Source: an uncultured Lachnospiraceae bacterium
Lineage (GTDB): Bacteria > Bacillota > Clostridia > Lachnospirales > Lachnospiraceae
Assembly (NCBI GenBank): GCA_910579865.1
Contig: CAJTXA010000021.1
Span: 1-56,057 of the forward strand
Direction: 5' to 3'
Length of the DNA stretch: 56,057 bases
Part shown: piece by piece, positions 1-6,919 of the stretch
How positions within the stretch are numbered: the first letter of the stretch is position 1
How the letters are laid out: each line of letters begins with the position of its first letter
Notes under the pieces: model-generated
Told to the model about the DNA's origin: nothing
Databases searched by the model: none
The model's input: only the letters and a program-made list of their open reading frames with translations
Program-made: the position numbers and the translations under genes

Positions 1-105
1 GGATATATGAAAACAAATGCAGGACATTGTGTTCATGGAAAATTTAAAGATAAGAAGCCAGGAGATAAGACGTGTCAATATTTTCGAAGACAGATAAAAA
101 ATTAA
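1..105 (+). CDS. Cys-cluster small protein, 3' end only (cassette copy 1)
   Basis: This is the last 34 codons of a protein whose 5' end lies outside the window. It is almost base-for-base the same as the end of the 86-residue protein encoded at 623-883, including the GHCVHG and KTCQYF motifs. It shows that the tandem cassette array continues past the left edge. The offset to the next copy is 778 bp. Function is unknown. Confidence 0.8.
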   Translation, partial: GYMKTNAGHCVHGKFKDKKPGDKTCQYFRRQIKN

Positions 106-125
106 GAGAGTAGAAGGGAGGAATT

Positions 126-323
126 ATGCGGAAGAATTTAAAAGATGCCCGTCAAAAGGCGGGCATGACGCAAAAAGAAGTAGCGGAGTATCTTGGTATG
201 ACAGAGAGAGCCTACCAACGAATAGAAAATGGTGAACGAATAGGGATGATTGAAACATGGGATTTATTGGAGGATTTGTTTAAAATTCATCAAAGAGTTT
301 TAAGAGAAATCTCTTCCAATTAA
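126..323 (+). CDS. Small XRE-family HTH protein (cassette copy 1)
   Basis: A 65-residue helix-turn-helix protein. The first 23 residues (MRKNLKDARQKAGMTQKEVA...) and the end (LLREISSN) are the same as in its paralogue at 904-1101. The recognition-helix segment (MTERAYQRIENGERIG) differs. A GGGAGG ribosome site lies just upstream, and the gene follows the Cys-cluster gene by 20 bp. Its 3' end overlaps the convergent repressor gene by 24 bp. Probably a DNA-binding partner or Cro-like regulator; the exact role is not known. Confidence 0.8.
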   Translation: MRKNLKDARQKAGMTQKEVAEYLGMTERAYQRIENGERIGMIETWDLLEDLFKIHQRVLREISSN

Positions 324-503
324 ACTATCAAGAGATATTTTAAAAAAATCTGCAATTTGAACAAGTGTCTTTATATCTGGTTCTCTTTCACCAGACTCAT
401 ATCGTTGATAAGAACGAGGAGCAATTCCTATTAGTTCAGCCATTTGCTTTTGAGTATAGCCATACGTTTCTCTGTGGCGTTTTAGGTATTCATTAAATTC
501 CAT
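300..503 (-). CDS. Cro/CI-type repressor (cassette copy 1)
   Basis: A 67-residue XRE-family DNA-binding protein. The HTH is QKQMAELIGIAPRSYQRYES and the C-terminal helix is IADFFKISLDSLIGR. The start at 503 is chosen because TAGGAGG sits directly upstream. An in-frame Met further upstream would place the start inside the operator region. The gene reads away from a control region with two GACC-N5-GGTC operators, which it probably binds, and is convergent with the small HTH gene on the other strand. Confidence 0.85.
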   Translation of the reverse strand: MEFNEYLKRHRETYGYTQKQMAELIGIAPRSYQRYESGEREPDIKTLVQIADFFKISLDSLIGRDFS

Positions 504-523
504 AAAAAATCCTCCTAATAGTA

Positions 524-573
524 TTGACACGACCAATTTGGTCATATATAATATAAATACGACCGAAATGGTC
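524..573. promoter_or_regulatory. Promoter with two operators (type 1, GACC-N5-GGTC)
   Basis: On the + strand TTGACA (524-529) and TATAAT (547-552) are separated by 17 bp. The spacer contains the palindrome GACCAATTTGGTC (531-543). A second palindrome, GACCGAAATGGTC, lies at 561-573. The promoter points at the Cys-cluster gene at 623, and the repressor gene leaves in the other direction. The design is a small immunity switch in which the repressor would block -35/-10 access. Confidence 0.85.
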
Positions 574-622
574 ATATTCATATTATATAATTATAGTTTA
601 TCACAAAACAGGAGGAAAACCA

Positions 623-883
623 ATGTTATCACAAAAAATAGCAGAATTTGAAGTAGAATTCCAGCATTTAAAAGAAGAGAATGAGGAACTTAGGAGGTTA
701 TTGGAAGTCGAACCACCAAAGCCAATGGATTGCCAGGTATGTGAGTTTTATATCCAACATTATGTTAAGGTCAGTGGTGGATATATGAAAACAAATGCAG
801 GACATTGTGTTCATGGAAAATTTAAAGATAAGAAGCCAGGAGATAAGACGTGTCAGTATTTTCGAAGACAGATAAAAAATTAA
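623..883 (+). CDS. Coiled-coil/Cys-cluster phage protein (cassette copy 2)
   Basis: An 86-residue protein. The N-terminal third is a charged coiled coil (roughly residues 5-30). The C-terminal part carries CxxC (DCQVCEFY), GHCVHG and KTCQYF, a likely four-Cys zinc site. AGGAGG lies upstream. Copies are at 1-105 and 1411-1662. It is the first gene after the type 1 operator and precedes the small HTH gene, so it is probably co-transcribed with it. Function is not recognised. Confidence 0.8.
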   Translation: MLSQKIAEFEVEFQHLKEENEELRRLLEVEPPKPMDCQVCEFYIQHYVKVSGGYMKTNAGHCVHGKFKDKKPGDKTCQYFRRQIKN

Positions 884-903
884 GAGAGTAGAAGGGAGGA
901 ATT

Positions 904-1101
904 ATGCGGAAGAATTTAAAAGATGCCCGTCAAAAGGCGGGCATGACGCAAAAAGAAGTAGCAGAGTATTTAGGAATTAGTGAAAGATATTATCGGTTTA
1001 TTGAAAATGGAGAGAGGAAAGGCGATTTTGAATTGTGGGATGCATTAGAGGAGTTATTTCAAATGAGTCAGCGTTTACTTAGAGAAATTTCTTCCAACTA
1101 A
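904..1101 (+). CDS. Small XRE-family HTH protein (cassette copy 2)
   Basis: A 65-residue paralogue of the protein at 126-323. The N-terminus and the LLREISSN tail are conserved; the recognition region is changed to ISERYYRFIENGERKG and the following helix differs too. The first roughly 70 bases of the two genes are nearly identical in DNA, then divergence starts abruptly. This looks like a recombination boundary. It overlaps the tail of the convergent repressor by 27 bp. Confidence 0.8.
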   Translation: MRKNLKDARQKAGMTQKEVAEYLGISERYYRFIENGERKGDFELWDALEELFQMSQRLLREISSN

Positions 1102-1281
1102 TTCATCAAGAGAACAATTAAAATAGTCTGCAAGTTTAATTAAAATAGATAACTCTGGCTCTCTTGCACCAAGTTCATAATTTCTATATCCACGTGCTGT
1201 AATTCCTAATAATTCAGCCATTTGAGTTTGTGTACAACCAAGAGCAAGACGTAGTTGTTTTAGTTTTTTTGAAAAATCCAT
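1075..1281 (-). CDS. Cro/CI-type repressor (cassette copy 2)
   Basis: A 68-residue XRE repressor, paralogous to the one at 300-503. The HTH scaffold is shared (QMAELLGI), but the recognition helix is TARGYRNYEL rather than APRSYQRYES. TAGGAGG precedes the start. Its control region carries a different operator (GGAAC-N5-GTTCC), which suggests that the two repressors have diverged in specificity and do not cross-regulate. Confidence 0.85.
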   Translation of the reverse strand: MDFSKKLKQLRLALGCTQTQMAELLGITARGYRNYELGAREPELSILIKLADYFNCSLDELVGRNFSK

Positions 1282-1300
1282 AAAAACCTCCTAAAATATA

Positions 1301-1358
1301 TTGACAGGAACATATTGTTCCTATATAATAAAAATGAAATGAGGAACGATATGTTCCT
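1301..1358. promoter_or_regulatory. Promoter with two operators (type 2, AGGAAC-N5-GTTCCT)
   Basis: TTGACA (1301-1306) and TATAAT (1324-1329) are 17 bp apart, with AGGAACATATTGTTCCT (1306-1322) between them. A second copy, AGGAACGATATGTTCCT, is at 1342-1358. The layout is the same as in the 524-573 control region, but the operator sequence is unrelated. It reads toward the Cys-cluster gene at 1411, with the type 2 repressor in the other direction. Confidence 0.85.
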
Positions 1359-1410
1359 ATTAAGAAATAATCTTAATACTTTATTTTAACACAAAAAAGG
1401 AGGTTAGCCA

Positions 1411-1662
1411 ATGTTATCACAAAAAATAGCAGAATTTGAAGTAGAATTCCAGCATTTAAAAGAAGAGAATGAGGAACTGAGGAAACTGTTAGAAGTTGAA
1501 CCACCAAAACCAATGGACTGCCAAGCATGTAAGTTTTATATTCAACATTATGTTAAAGTTAGTGGTGGATATATGAAGACAAATGCGGGACATTGTGTTC
1601 ATGGTAGGATAAAAGATAAGAAACCAGAAAATAAGAAGTGCCAATATTTTCAAAGAAAGTAG
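1411..1662 (+). CDS. Coiled-coil/Cys-cluster phage protein (cassette copy 3)
   Basis: An 83-residue third copy of the Cys-cluster protein. It starts with the same MLSQKIAEFEVEFQ and has the same Cys pattern (DCQACKFY, GHCVHG, KKCQYF). The DNA has drifted more toward the 3' end, and no HTH gene follows. It therefore marks the right end of the cassette array. AGGAGG lies upstream. Function unknown. Confidence 0.8.
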   Translation: MLSQKIAEFEVEFQHLKEENEELRKLLEVEPPKPMDCQACKFYIQHYVKVSGGYMKTNAGHCVHGRIKDKKPENKKCQYFQRK

Positions 1663-1672
1663 AAGGTGGAAT

Positions 1673-1858
1673 ATGACAAGATTGATGGATAAAGAAAAGG
1701 AAACGTTTCCAAAACAATTTGAAGGACAAGCAGTTATAGTAGTAGAAAATGGGGTAGTTGTTGAAATTGGTAAAACATCTATGTTTCATCCAGAAATTAA
1801 ATTTATCAAAAGAGATGGGATTTGTTGGTTAGAAGATAAAATCAGAAAGGAGGGATAA
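1673..1858 (+). CDS. Small phage protein, unknown function
   Basis: A 61-residue protein with AGAAGGTGG upstream and 10 bp after the Cys-cluster gene, in the same early operon. The codons for KETFPK contain the palindrome GGAAACGTTTCC. The same sequence appears again at about 6322, probably a remnant of a related gene. No recognisable domain. Confidence 0.6.
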   Translation: MTRLMDKEKETFPKQFEGQAVIVVENGVVVEIGKTSMFHPEIKFIKRDGICWLEDKIRKEG

Positions 1859-1862
1859 GAAG

Positions 1863-2057
1863 ATGGCACATAGAGGAATAAATATTGAAATTGCACTTCA
1901 AGCAATAGAGGAAGATTATACAGCGATTGGCTCAGTAATGACACATGGTAAACAAGATGGGTATCGAATTGTAGATTATATTTTACGAATTTTAAAGGCA
2001 CATCAAGAAAAAGTAGTATCCGATCGTAAAAAACAATTAGAAATGAAAAGAACCTAA
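1863..2057 (+). CDS. Small phage protein, unknown function
   Basis: A 64-residue protein (MAHRGINIEIALQAIEEDY...) ending in a basic helix. It follows the previous gene by 4 bp with AAGGAGG upstream, so the two are translationally linked. A short hairpin (CTAAAGTG/CACTTTAG, 2054-2076) overlaps its end and has no T-run. No recognisable family. Confidence 0.6.
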   Translation: MAHRGINIEIALQAIEEDYTAIGSVMTHGKQDGYRIVDYILRILKAHQEKVVSDRKKQLEMKRT

Positions 2058-2153
2058 AGTGTAGTAACCACTTTAGATTCAGTAAATTAAAAACAATTTT
2101 ATATTTTTATTATAAGATATATTAGGGAAAAAATCAAGAAGGAGTGAAGAAAA

Positions 2154-3014
2154 ATGCCAGAAATGCCATTAATCTATCAATCGATTGTAAAGGTAATGGA
2201 AGAAGTAGGGTGTGTAGGTAAAAACCAAAGAAATCTACAACAGGGATTTATGTTCCGAGGAATTGATGCTGTGATGAACGCTATTTATCCAGCGTTGGTA
2301 AAAAATAAGGTATTTATTGTTCCAGAAGTATTAGAACAGGAACGAGAGGAACGGAAGACAAAAAGTGGAACCAATATGATTTATTCTGTATGTAAAATTC
2401 GTTATACATTTTTTGCAGCAGATGGTTCTAGCATTTCTGCTATAGTGGTTGGAGAAGGAATGGATACAGGGGATAAAGCAACAAATAAAGCGATGGCAAC
2501 TGCTTTTAAATATGCTTGTTTTCAAGTATTCTGTATTCCGACAGAAGAGATGAAAGATCCAGATTCAGAAACGCCAGAGCCAAGTGTAAAAAAGAATTCT
2601 GCTCCAGAAATGCCAAAGACAAGTATAAAGAATACATCTGCTACCAGCTTAGATGAAACGAAATTAGATAGAAATTCTTCAAAAAGTAGGAATTATGAAT
2701 TAGAGCAAGTTTTGAAGAAAAATGCAATTAAGTTACAAACTATATTTATTTTATATCAAGTAAATTCTCTAGAGGAATTATCAGAAGAAAAGTATCAGAA
2801 CATTGTAAATCACCTAAAAGAGATTAAAAAATATCAGCGAGATAGAGAAAAGATAAATGAATTAGAGAAAGTATTAAAAGAGAAAGGAATTAAACCACAA
2901 ACAATATATGTTTTATATCGAGTGAATTCGTTGAAGGAGCTATCGGAAGAAAAATATCGGAATATTATGGAACATATGGAAGATATTAGAGCACATCAAG
3001 ATCAAAACTATTAA
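2154..3014 (+). CDS. erf: ERF-family single-strand annealing recombinase
   Basis: A 286-residue protein. Residues 1 to about 140 match the ERF superfamily: an N-terminal MPLIYQSIVKVMEEVG, the central FMFRGIDAVMNAIYPAL and MDTGDKATNKAMATAFKYA. ERF proteins anneal single strands during phage replication and recombination. The C-terminal half is unusual, with two tandem repeats of about 50 residues (each LEQVLK.../LEKVLK..., QTI-LY-VNSL-ELSEEKY-NI). The start follows AGGAG. Confidence 0.85.
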   Translation: MPEMPLIYQSIVKVMEEVGCVGKNQRNLQQGFMFRGIDAVMNAIYPALVKNKVFIVPEVLEQEREERKTKSGTNMIYSVCKIRYTFFAADGSSISAIVVGEGMDTGDKATNKAMATAFKYACFQVFCIPTEEMKDPDSETPEPSVKKNSAPEMPKTSIKNTSATSLDETKLDRNSSKSRNYELEQVLKKNAIKLQTIFILYQVNSLEELSEEKYQNIVNHLKEIKKYQRDREKINELEKVLKEKGIKPQTIYVLYRVNSLKELSEEKYRNIMEHMEDIRAHQDQNY

Positions 3015-3041
3015 CTATAAAATGATACATAATAAAGTTGT

Positions 3042-3065
3042 CTGTTTTGGTTTTAACCAAAACAG
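3042..3065. other. Hairpin between erf and the replication gene
   Basis: CTGTTTTGG and CCAAAACAG form a perfect 9-bp stem (extendable through TTTTAA), with no T-run after it. It may be an RNA-processing or attenuation hairpin; it is not a strong terminator. Confidence 0.5.
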
Positions 3066-3090
3066 GCAAGAAAGGAAGTGACAGAATTTC

Positions 3091-3906
3091 ATGAGAGATA
3101 GTTTTATTTTTTATAAGACATTTTATGAATGTATTAAAGAACTACCGAAAGAAAGTGGTTATATGTTATATCATGCTATATTTGAATATGTATTTGATGG
3201 AAGAGAGCCAAATCTTTCTGGTTTAGAACGAGGAATTTTCGCTTTAATGAGGGCACAGATTGATGCGAATAACAAAAAGTATGAAAATGGGAAATTAGGT
3301 GGAAGACCGAAAAAGGAAATTGATGATTTTGAAAATGAAAAAAGGAATCAAAACCAAACGAAAACCAATGGTTTTGAAGAGAAAAAAGAAATAAAAAACC
3401 AAAAGGAAACCAATGGTTTTGAAAATTGTCAAAAAAATGAAAACCAAACGAAAACCGAAACGAAACCTAATGTAAATGATAATGTAAATGATAATAAAAA
3501 TGATAATGTAAATGACAATGATAATGTTTTTAATTATAAGAATACGCACACAAAGTGTACACGATTCGACGAATTTTATAAAATTTATCCGAGAAAGATG
3601 GATATATTGAACGCCCAGGGAGAATACATACGTTTACTGGAAACGACACCATCTCTTTCAGAAGAGGATTTGATTGTTGCTGCCCAAAATTATGCCGAAA
3701 CTTGCCAGATTCGAAACATAAAAGAGCAGTATATAAAAAGTCCTGTCAATTGGTTAAGAGAGTCTAGCTGGTTAGATTATTTACCAGGAGTTTATAAAAA
3801 ACCCCAAAAAATAGAAAAACCAAAAGCAGTTATCAAGAATCAGTTTAATAATATTGGAAGTAGAATCACAATAACAGATGAGTTTGAACGAAGTTTATTA
3901 GGGTAG
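3091..3906 (+). CDS. Phage replication protein, DUF6291-like N-terminus
   Basis: A 271-residue protein. The N-terminus (RDSFIFYKTFYECIKELP ... YMLYHAIFEYVFDG) matches the DUF6291/replisome-organiser type found beside ERF or Rad52-like genes in Firmicutes phages. The middle (about 70-150) is low complexity, with repeated NQTKTNGFE and (V)NDN units, and probably acts as a flexible linker. The C-terminal part (about 155-240) looks like a compact helical domain. It probably recruits the host helicase to the phage origin; this is inferred from family and position. Confidence 0.7.
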   Translation: MRDSFIFYKTFYECIKELPKESGYMLYHAIFEYVFDGREPNLSGLERGIFALMRAQIDANNKKYENGKLGGRPKKEIDDFENEKRNQNQTKTNGFEEKKEIKNQKETNGFENCQKNENQTKTETKPNVNDNVNDNKNDNVNDNDNVFNYKNTHTKCTRFDEFYKIYPRKMDILNAQGEYIRLLETTPSLSEEDLIVAAQNYAETCQIRNIKEQYIKSPVNWLRESSWLDYLPGVYKKPQKIEKPKAVIKNQFNNIGSRITITDEFERSLLG

Positions 3907-3936
3907 TGAAAGTTTGAAAAGAAAGGAGAAATCAAA

Positions 3937-4632
3937 ATGAGAGATTTACAAATGATTGAAAATGAGTTAGTGCCAGTGTACCAGACTAGTACAGGAGAAA
4001 AAGTGGTTTATGGTACAGAACTGCATGATGTGTTAGAGGTAAAGAGTAATTATCGAGAATGGATTATAAGAAGAGTGTCTGATATAGGAGCAATTGAGAA
4101 TGAGGATTTTCAAGGTGTCGAAATTTCGACACCTTCAGGGCAGATGAGAAAAGAGCATATTATTCAGTTAGATATTGCAAAAGAGATGGCAATGTTAGAA
4201 AAGAATGAGAAAGGAAGACAAGTGCGACGTTATTTTATTCAGATAGAAAGAAAGTATAAAGAAGATTCATTGGAGGGTGTTTCTTCTGAACTAAAAGCGA
4301 TTCTTTTTGTAGACAAGCGTGTGAGTCAGGTAGAAAATCGAGTGAATATTCTGGAAGATAAAATGGTAATTGACTATAATCAACAGCGTGTACTTAGAGA
4401 CAAGATTAGTGCTACTGTGTTGAGGTGGCTTGGGGGAAAAGAATCAAAAGCATATCGTTGTATTGGTAAAAAGGTATTTAGTGAGTGTAATCATGATTTC
4501 CAAAATTATTTTCGAATTAATTCCAGAAATAATACTCCAAAATGTAGATTTGATGAAGCAATTACTTATATAGAACAATGGGAACCTTCCAATAATACAA
4601 AATTGTTGATTCGAAATCAGAATTTAGGGTAG
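3937..4632 (+). CDS. Phage antirepressor, AntA/AntB plus ORF6C domains
   Basis: A 231-residue protein. Residues 5-105 are an AntA/AntB-type domain (YQTSTGEKVVYGTELHDVLE ... HIIQLDIAKEMAMLE). The C-terminal part (about 145-225) resembles ORF6C (ISATVLRWLGGKESKAY). Such proteins bind and inactivate prophage repressors. Two paralogues of the N-terminal domain lie in the tail-operon insertion (24092 and 24819). Confidence 0.85.
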   Translation: MRDLQMIENELVPVYQTSTGEKVVYGTELHDVLEVKSNYREWIIRRVSDIGAIENEDFQGVEISTPSGQMRKEHIIQLDIAKEMAMLEKNEKGRQVRRYFIQIERKYKEDSLEGVSSELKAILFVDKRVSQVENRVNILEDKMVIDYNQQRVLRDKISATVLRWLGGKESKAYRCIGKKVFSECNHDFQNYFRINSRNNTPKCRFDEAITYIEQWEPSNNTKLLIRNQNLG

Positions 4633-4907
4633 GGACTAGAAAATAGATGTTTGAAAACAGGTCGATTTCGACCAGTTTTATGAAAAGCAGAGGGGAGGAT
4701 ATTTATTTGGGTTACATGATATATGAAGTAAAAGATTTACAAAATAGAGTATGCAGACGGACCTGGTAGGACAGATTTTTATGGATATAGACGATTATTT
4801 TATCATCTGTTTAATTTGGGAATAGGAAAAGAGATGTAAAATGTTTACAGTGAGTAAAGATAAAAAAGTGATTGTATATCTTTATGGTGATGAAAGGTAA
4901 TATAAAA
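4633..4907. pseudogene. Remnants of small phage genes
   Basis: After AGGGGAGGA a short frame starts MIYEVKDLQNRVC and then stops at TAG. The +1 frame continues as YADGPGRTDFYGYRRLFY... to TAA near 4837, so a small gene seems to be frameshifted. A 19-codon frame (MFTVSKDKKVIV..., 4841-4900) follows. Its product cannot be assigned. Confidence 0.4.
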
Positions 4908-5804
4908 ATGGATTTAGAAAATAAAGCAATAGAAAGATTGAGAATGGCGTCTGAAATGAGTTTACATCATTATGGACTTCCACTTATATGTACATATTCT
5001 GGAGGGAAGGATAGTGATGTTATGTTGGAATTATTTAAACGTTCTGGAATCCCTTTTGAAGTATATAATAGTCATACAACAGCAGATGCACCACAAACAG
5101 TATATCATATTCGAGGAGTGTTTAGAAAACTGGAATTGCAAGGGATTAAATGTGATATTGATTATCATAGACAGAAGAATGGAATAGCAATTACTATGTG
5201 GAATTTGATTCCAAGAAAACTTCTTCCACCAACACGAATTATGAGATACTGTTGTTCAGAATTGAAAGAAAGTGGTTGCAGAAACAGAATAATTGCAACA
5301 GGGGTTAGATGGGGAGAAAGTATTTCTAGAAGAAATAGGGAGTCTTTTGAAGTGATTGGAAGTACAAAAAAAGGTAAAGTGTTAGTATCGGATTCTAAGA
5401 TGCTTTTATCAGATAATGATGACCGAAGAAAGTTATTTGAACGTTGTGAGATGAAAGCAAAAACAGTTGTAAATCCCTTAATTGATTGGTTAGATAATGA
5501 TATATGGGAATTTATTAATCAGGAACATGTTGAGGTAAATAAGCTTTATAGATGTGGTTATGAACGTGTCGGATGCATTGGATGTCCTATGGCTGGTAAG
5601 AAGAAAAGAAAAAAGGAATTTTCTGATTTTCCTGCGTATAAAGTTGCATATATAAATGCATTTGAAAAAATGCTTGGTGTTCGAAAAAAGAAAGGATTAG
5701 AAACAAAATGGGGAACAGGAGAAGAAGTATTTTTATGGTGGATAGAAGATAAAAATATTCCAGGACAAATGTCAATAACAGAATATTTAGAGATGCAAGG
5801 ATAA
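4908..5804 (+). CDS. PAPS-reductase/ATP-pyrophosphatase family protein
   Basis: A 298-residue protein. It has the PP-loop CTYSGGKDSDVMLELF near the N-terminus, HTTADAPQTVYHIR, TRIMRYCCSELKE and a C-terminal GCIGCPMAG CxxC pair. This is the phage form of the phosphoadenosine-phosphosulfate reductase family. It activates a substrate with ATP, possibly for thiolation or for modification of DNA or nucleotides. The start at 4908 uses GAAAGG upstream. The true substrate is unknown. It sits in the early region, away from any sulfur pathway genes. Confidence 0.75.
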   Translation: MDLENKAIERLRMASEMSLHHYGLPLICTYSGGKDSDVMLELFKRSGIPFEVYNSHTTADAPQTVYHIRGVFRKLELQGIKCDIDYHRQKNGIAITMWNLIPRKLLPPTRIMRYCCSELKESGCRNRIIATGVRWGESISRRNRESFEVIGSTKKGKVLVSDSKMLLSDNDDRRKLFERCEMKAKTVVNPLIDWLDNDIWEFINQEHVEVNKLYRCGYERVGCIGCPMAGKKKRKKEFSDFPAYKVAYINAFEKMLGVRKKKGLETKWGTGEEVFLWWIEDKNIPGQMSITEYLEMQG

Positions 5805-5865
5805 GAATAAAAATGGTACAAAATCCCCTTGAATTTGTATTACAATATTAGTAAAGGTTTGAGGG

Positions 5866-6218
5866 GATTATGGAGGGAAAAGGAATATAGAGGGATTAGA
5901 AATTGAAGAAATAAAATATTTGAAAGATAATTTACATGTTTTGACGCTTCCACTTGTAGCAAATAATATTTTTAATGCATTTGATGAACTTATAGAGTAT
6001 AAGGGCTTAGAGGACAAGGGAGATTGCTTAGATTGTCTTGTAAAATTGGACAAAGAGTATACATGATATATCAATTTTGCGGAGAGACTACATGGGAAAT
6101 CGAGGAGCATAAAATCGGGCTAGAAGACTTAGAGAATGTAGGGAAAACTGTTTTCCTCACACGGAAGAAAACCGAAGCCACATTGAAAGAAATGGAGTAT
6201 GAGGAGGTAGTGGAATGA
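5866..6218 (+). pseudogene. Frameshifted small phage gene
   Basis: An open frame from about 5866 (LEIEEIKYLKDNL ... FDELIEYKGLEDKG) ends at TGA 6064-6066. The +1 frame picks up with MLRLSCKIGQRVYMIYQ ... GKTVFLTRKKTEATLKEM (6024-6218). Together they resemble a common Clostridia phage protein in which an L-LPCKVGDTVY-like segment is followed by TVFLTREEAE. The 3' piece may still be translated. A further remnant just downstream (6215-6290) has an NYCTTCGQKLAWYE zinc-ribbon end after a frame break. Confidence 0.5.
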
Positions 6219-6379
6219 CGGAAAAGAAGAGCTGTTATCAGTAAATACAAATTATTGTACTACTTGTGGTCAAAAATTAGCTTGGTATGAATGAATAGGC
6301 ACAGGGATTAGAACATTTTGAAAAGGAAACGTTTCCAAAATAACTGAAAATATATTGTATCATAGAAGGTGGGAAAAGA

Positions 6380-6823
6380 ATGACAGCAAAAGAGTATTTG
6401 CAGCAATTACATAGAGCAGATGTTATCATCAATCAAAGAATTCAGGAAAAAGCAGATCTTCAGTTAAGGCTATCTAGTGTAGGAGGCTTTGATTATACAA
6501 AAGAACGTGTACAAACAAGTCTTTCAGTAGGCGCTAGATATGAAAGGGAAGTGGTAAAGATTCTTGAACTAGAAAATGAGATTGATTGTTTAATTGATAA
6601 TTATGTTGACCTGAAACATAAAATAATTGGTGAAATTCATGAATTACAAAACAGCAAGTATATTGAAATTTTGTATAAACGATATGTGGAAGAGAAAAGA
6701 TTGGAAGAAGTTGCAGTTGAAATGAACTATACATTTCAGTATGTTATTTTGCTTCATGGATATGCTTTGAAAGAATTTTCCGAAAAACATTCTATATATT
6801 TTCAATGTTGTTCTGATGTATAA
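6380..6823 (+). CDS. DUF1492/ArpU-like late transcription regulator
   Basis: A 147-residue protein. It is a helical N-terminus with a sigma-70-region-4-like C-terminus (KYIEILYKRYVEEKRLEEVAVEMNYTFQYV). These proteins sit immediately before the packaging genes in Firmicutes phages and are thought to switch on late transcription. GAAGGTGGG lies upstream and a terminator follows the gene, which fits the early/late boundary. Confidence 0.75.
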   Translation: MTAKEYLQQLHRADVIINQRIQEKADLQLRLSSVGGFDYTKERVQTSLSVGARYEREVVKILELENEIDCLIDNYVDLKHKIIGEIHELQNSKYIEILYKRYVEEKRLEEVAVEMNYTFQYVILLHGYALKEFSEKHSIYFQCCSDV

Positions 6824-6833
6824 TAGTATCATG

Positions 6834-6880
6834 AAAAATCAGTTACAGAAGCTTTGTGCTTAGTAGCTGATTTTTGTTTT
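6834..6880 (+). terminator. Rho-independent terminator
   Basis: AAAAATCAG (6834-6842) pairs with CTGATTTTT (6867-6875), followed by a T-rich tract. It separates the early region from the late packaging operon. Confidence 0.7.
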
Positions 6881-6919
6881 AACAAATATTAAAAAAGAAA
6901 TGAAAAGGTGGTGAGCTGG

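Noticed and set aside
1695..1715. GGAAACGTTTCC palindrome as an operator (also at about 6322)
   Set aside because: The first copy is inside a coding frame (KETFPK) and the second reads as a remnant of a related frame, so common descent explains it.
3295..3549. Minus-strand frame rich in Ile/Phe over the replication gene
   Set aside because: It is produced by the low-complexity Asn/Lys/Asp codons on the other strand.
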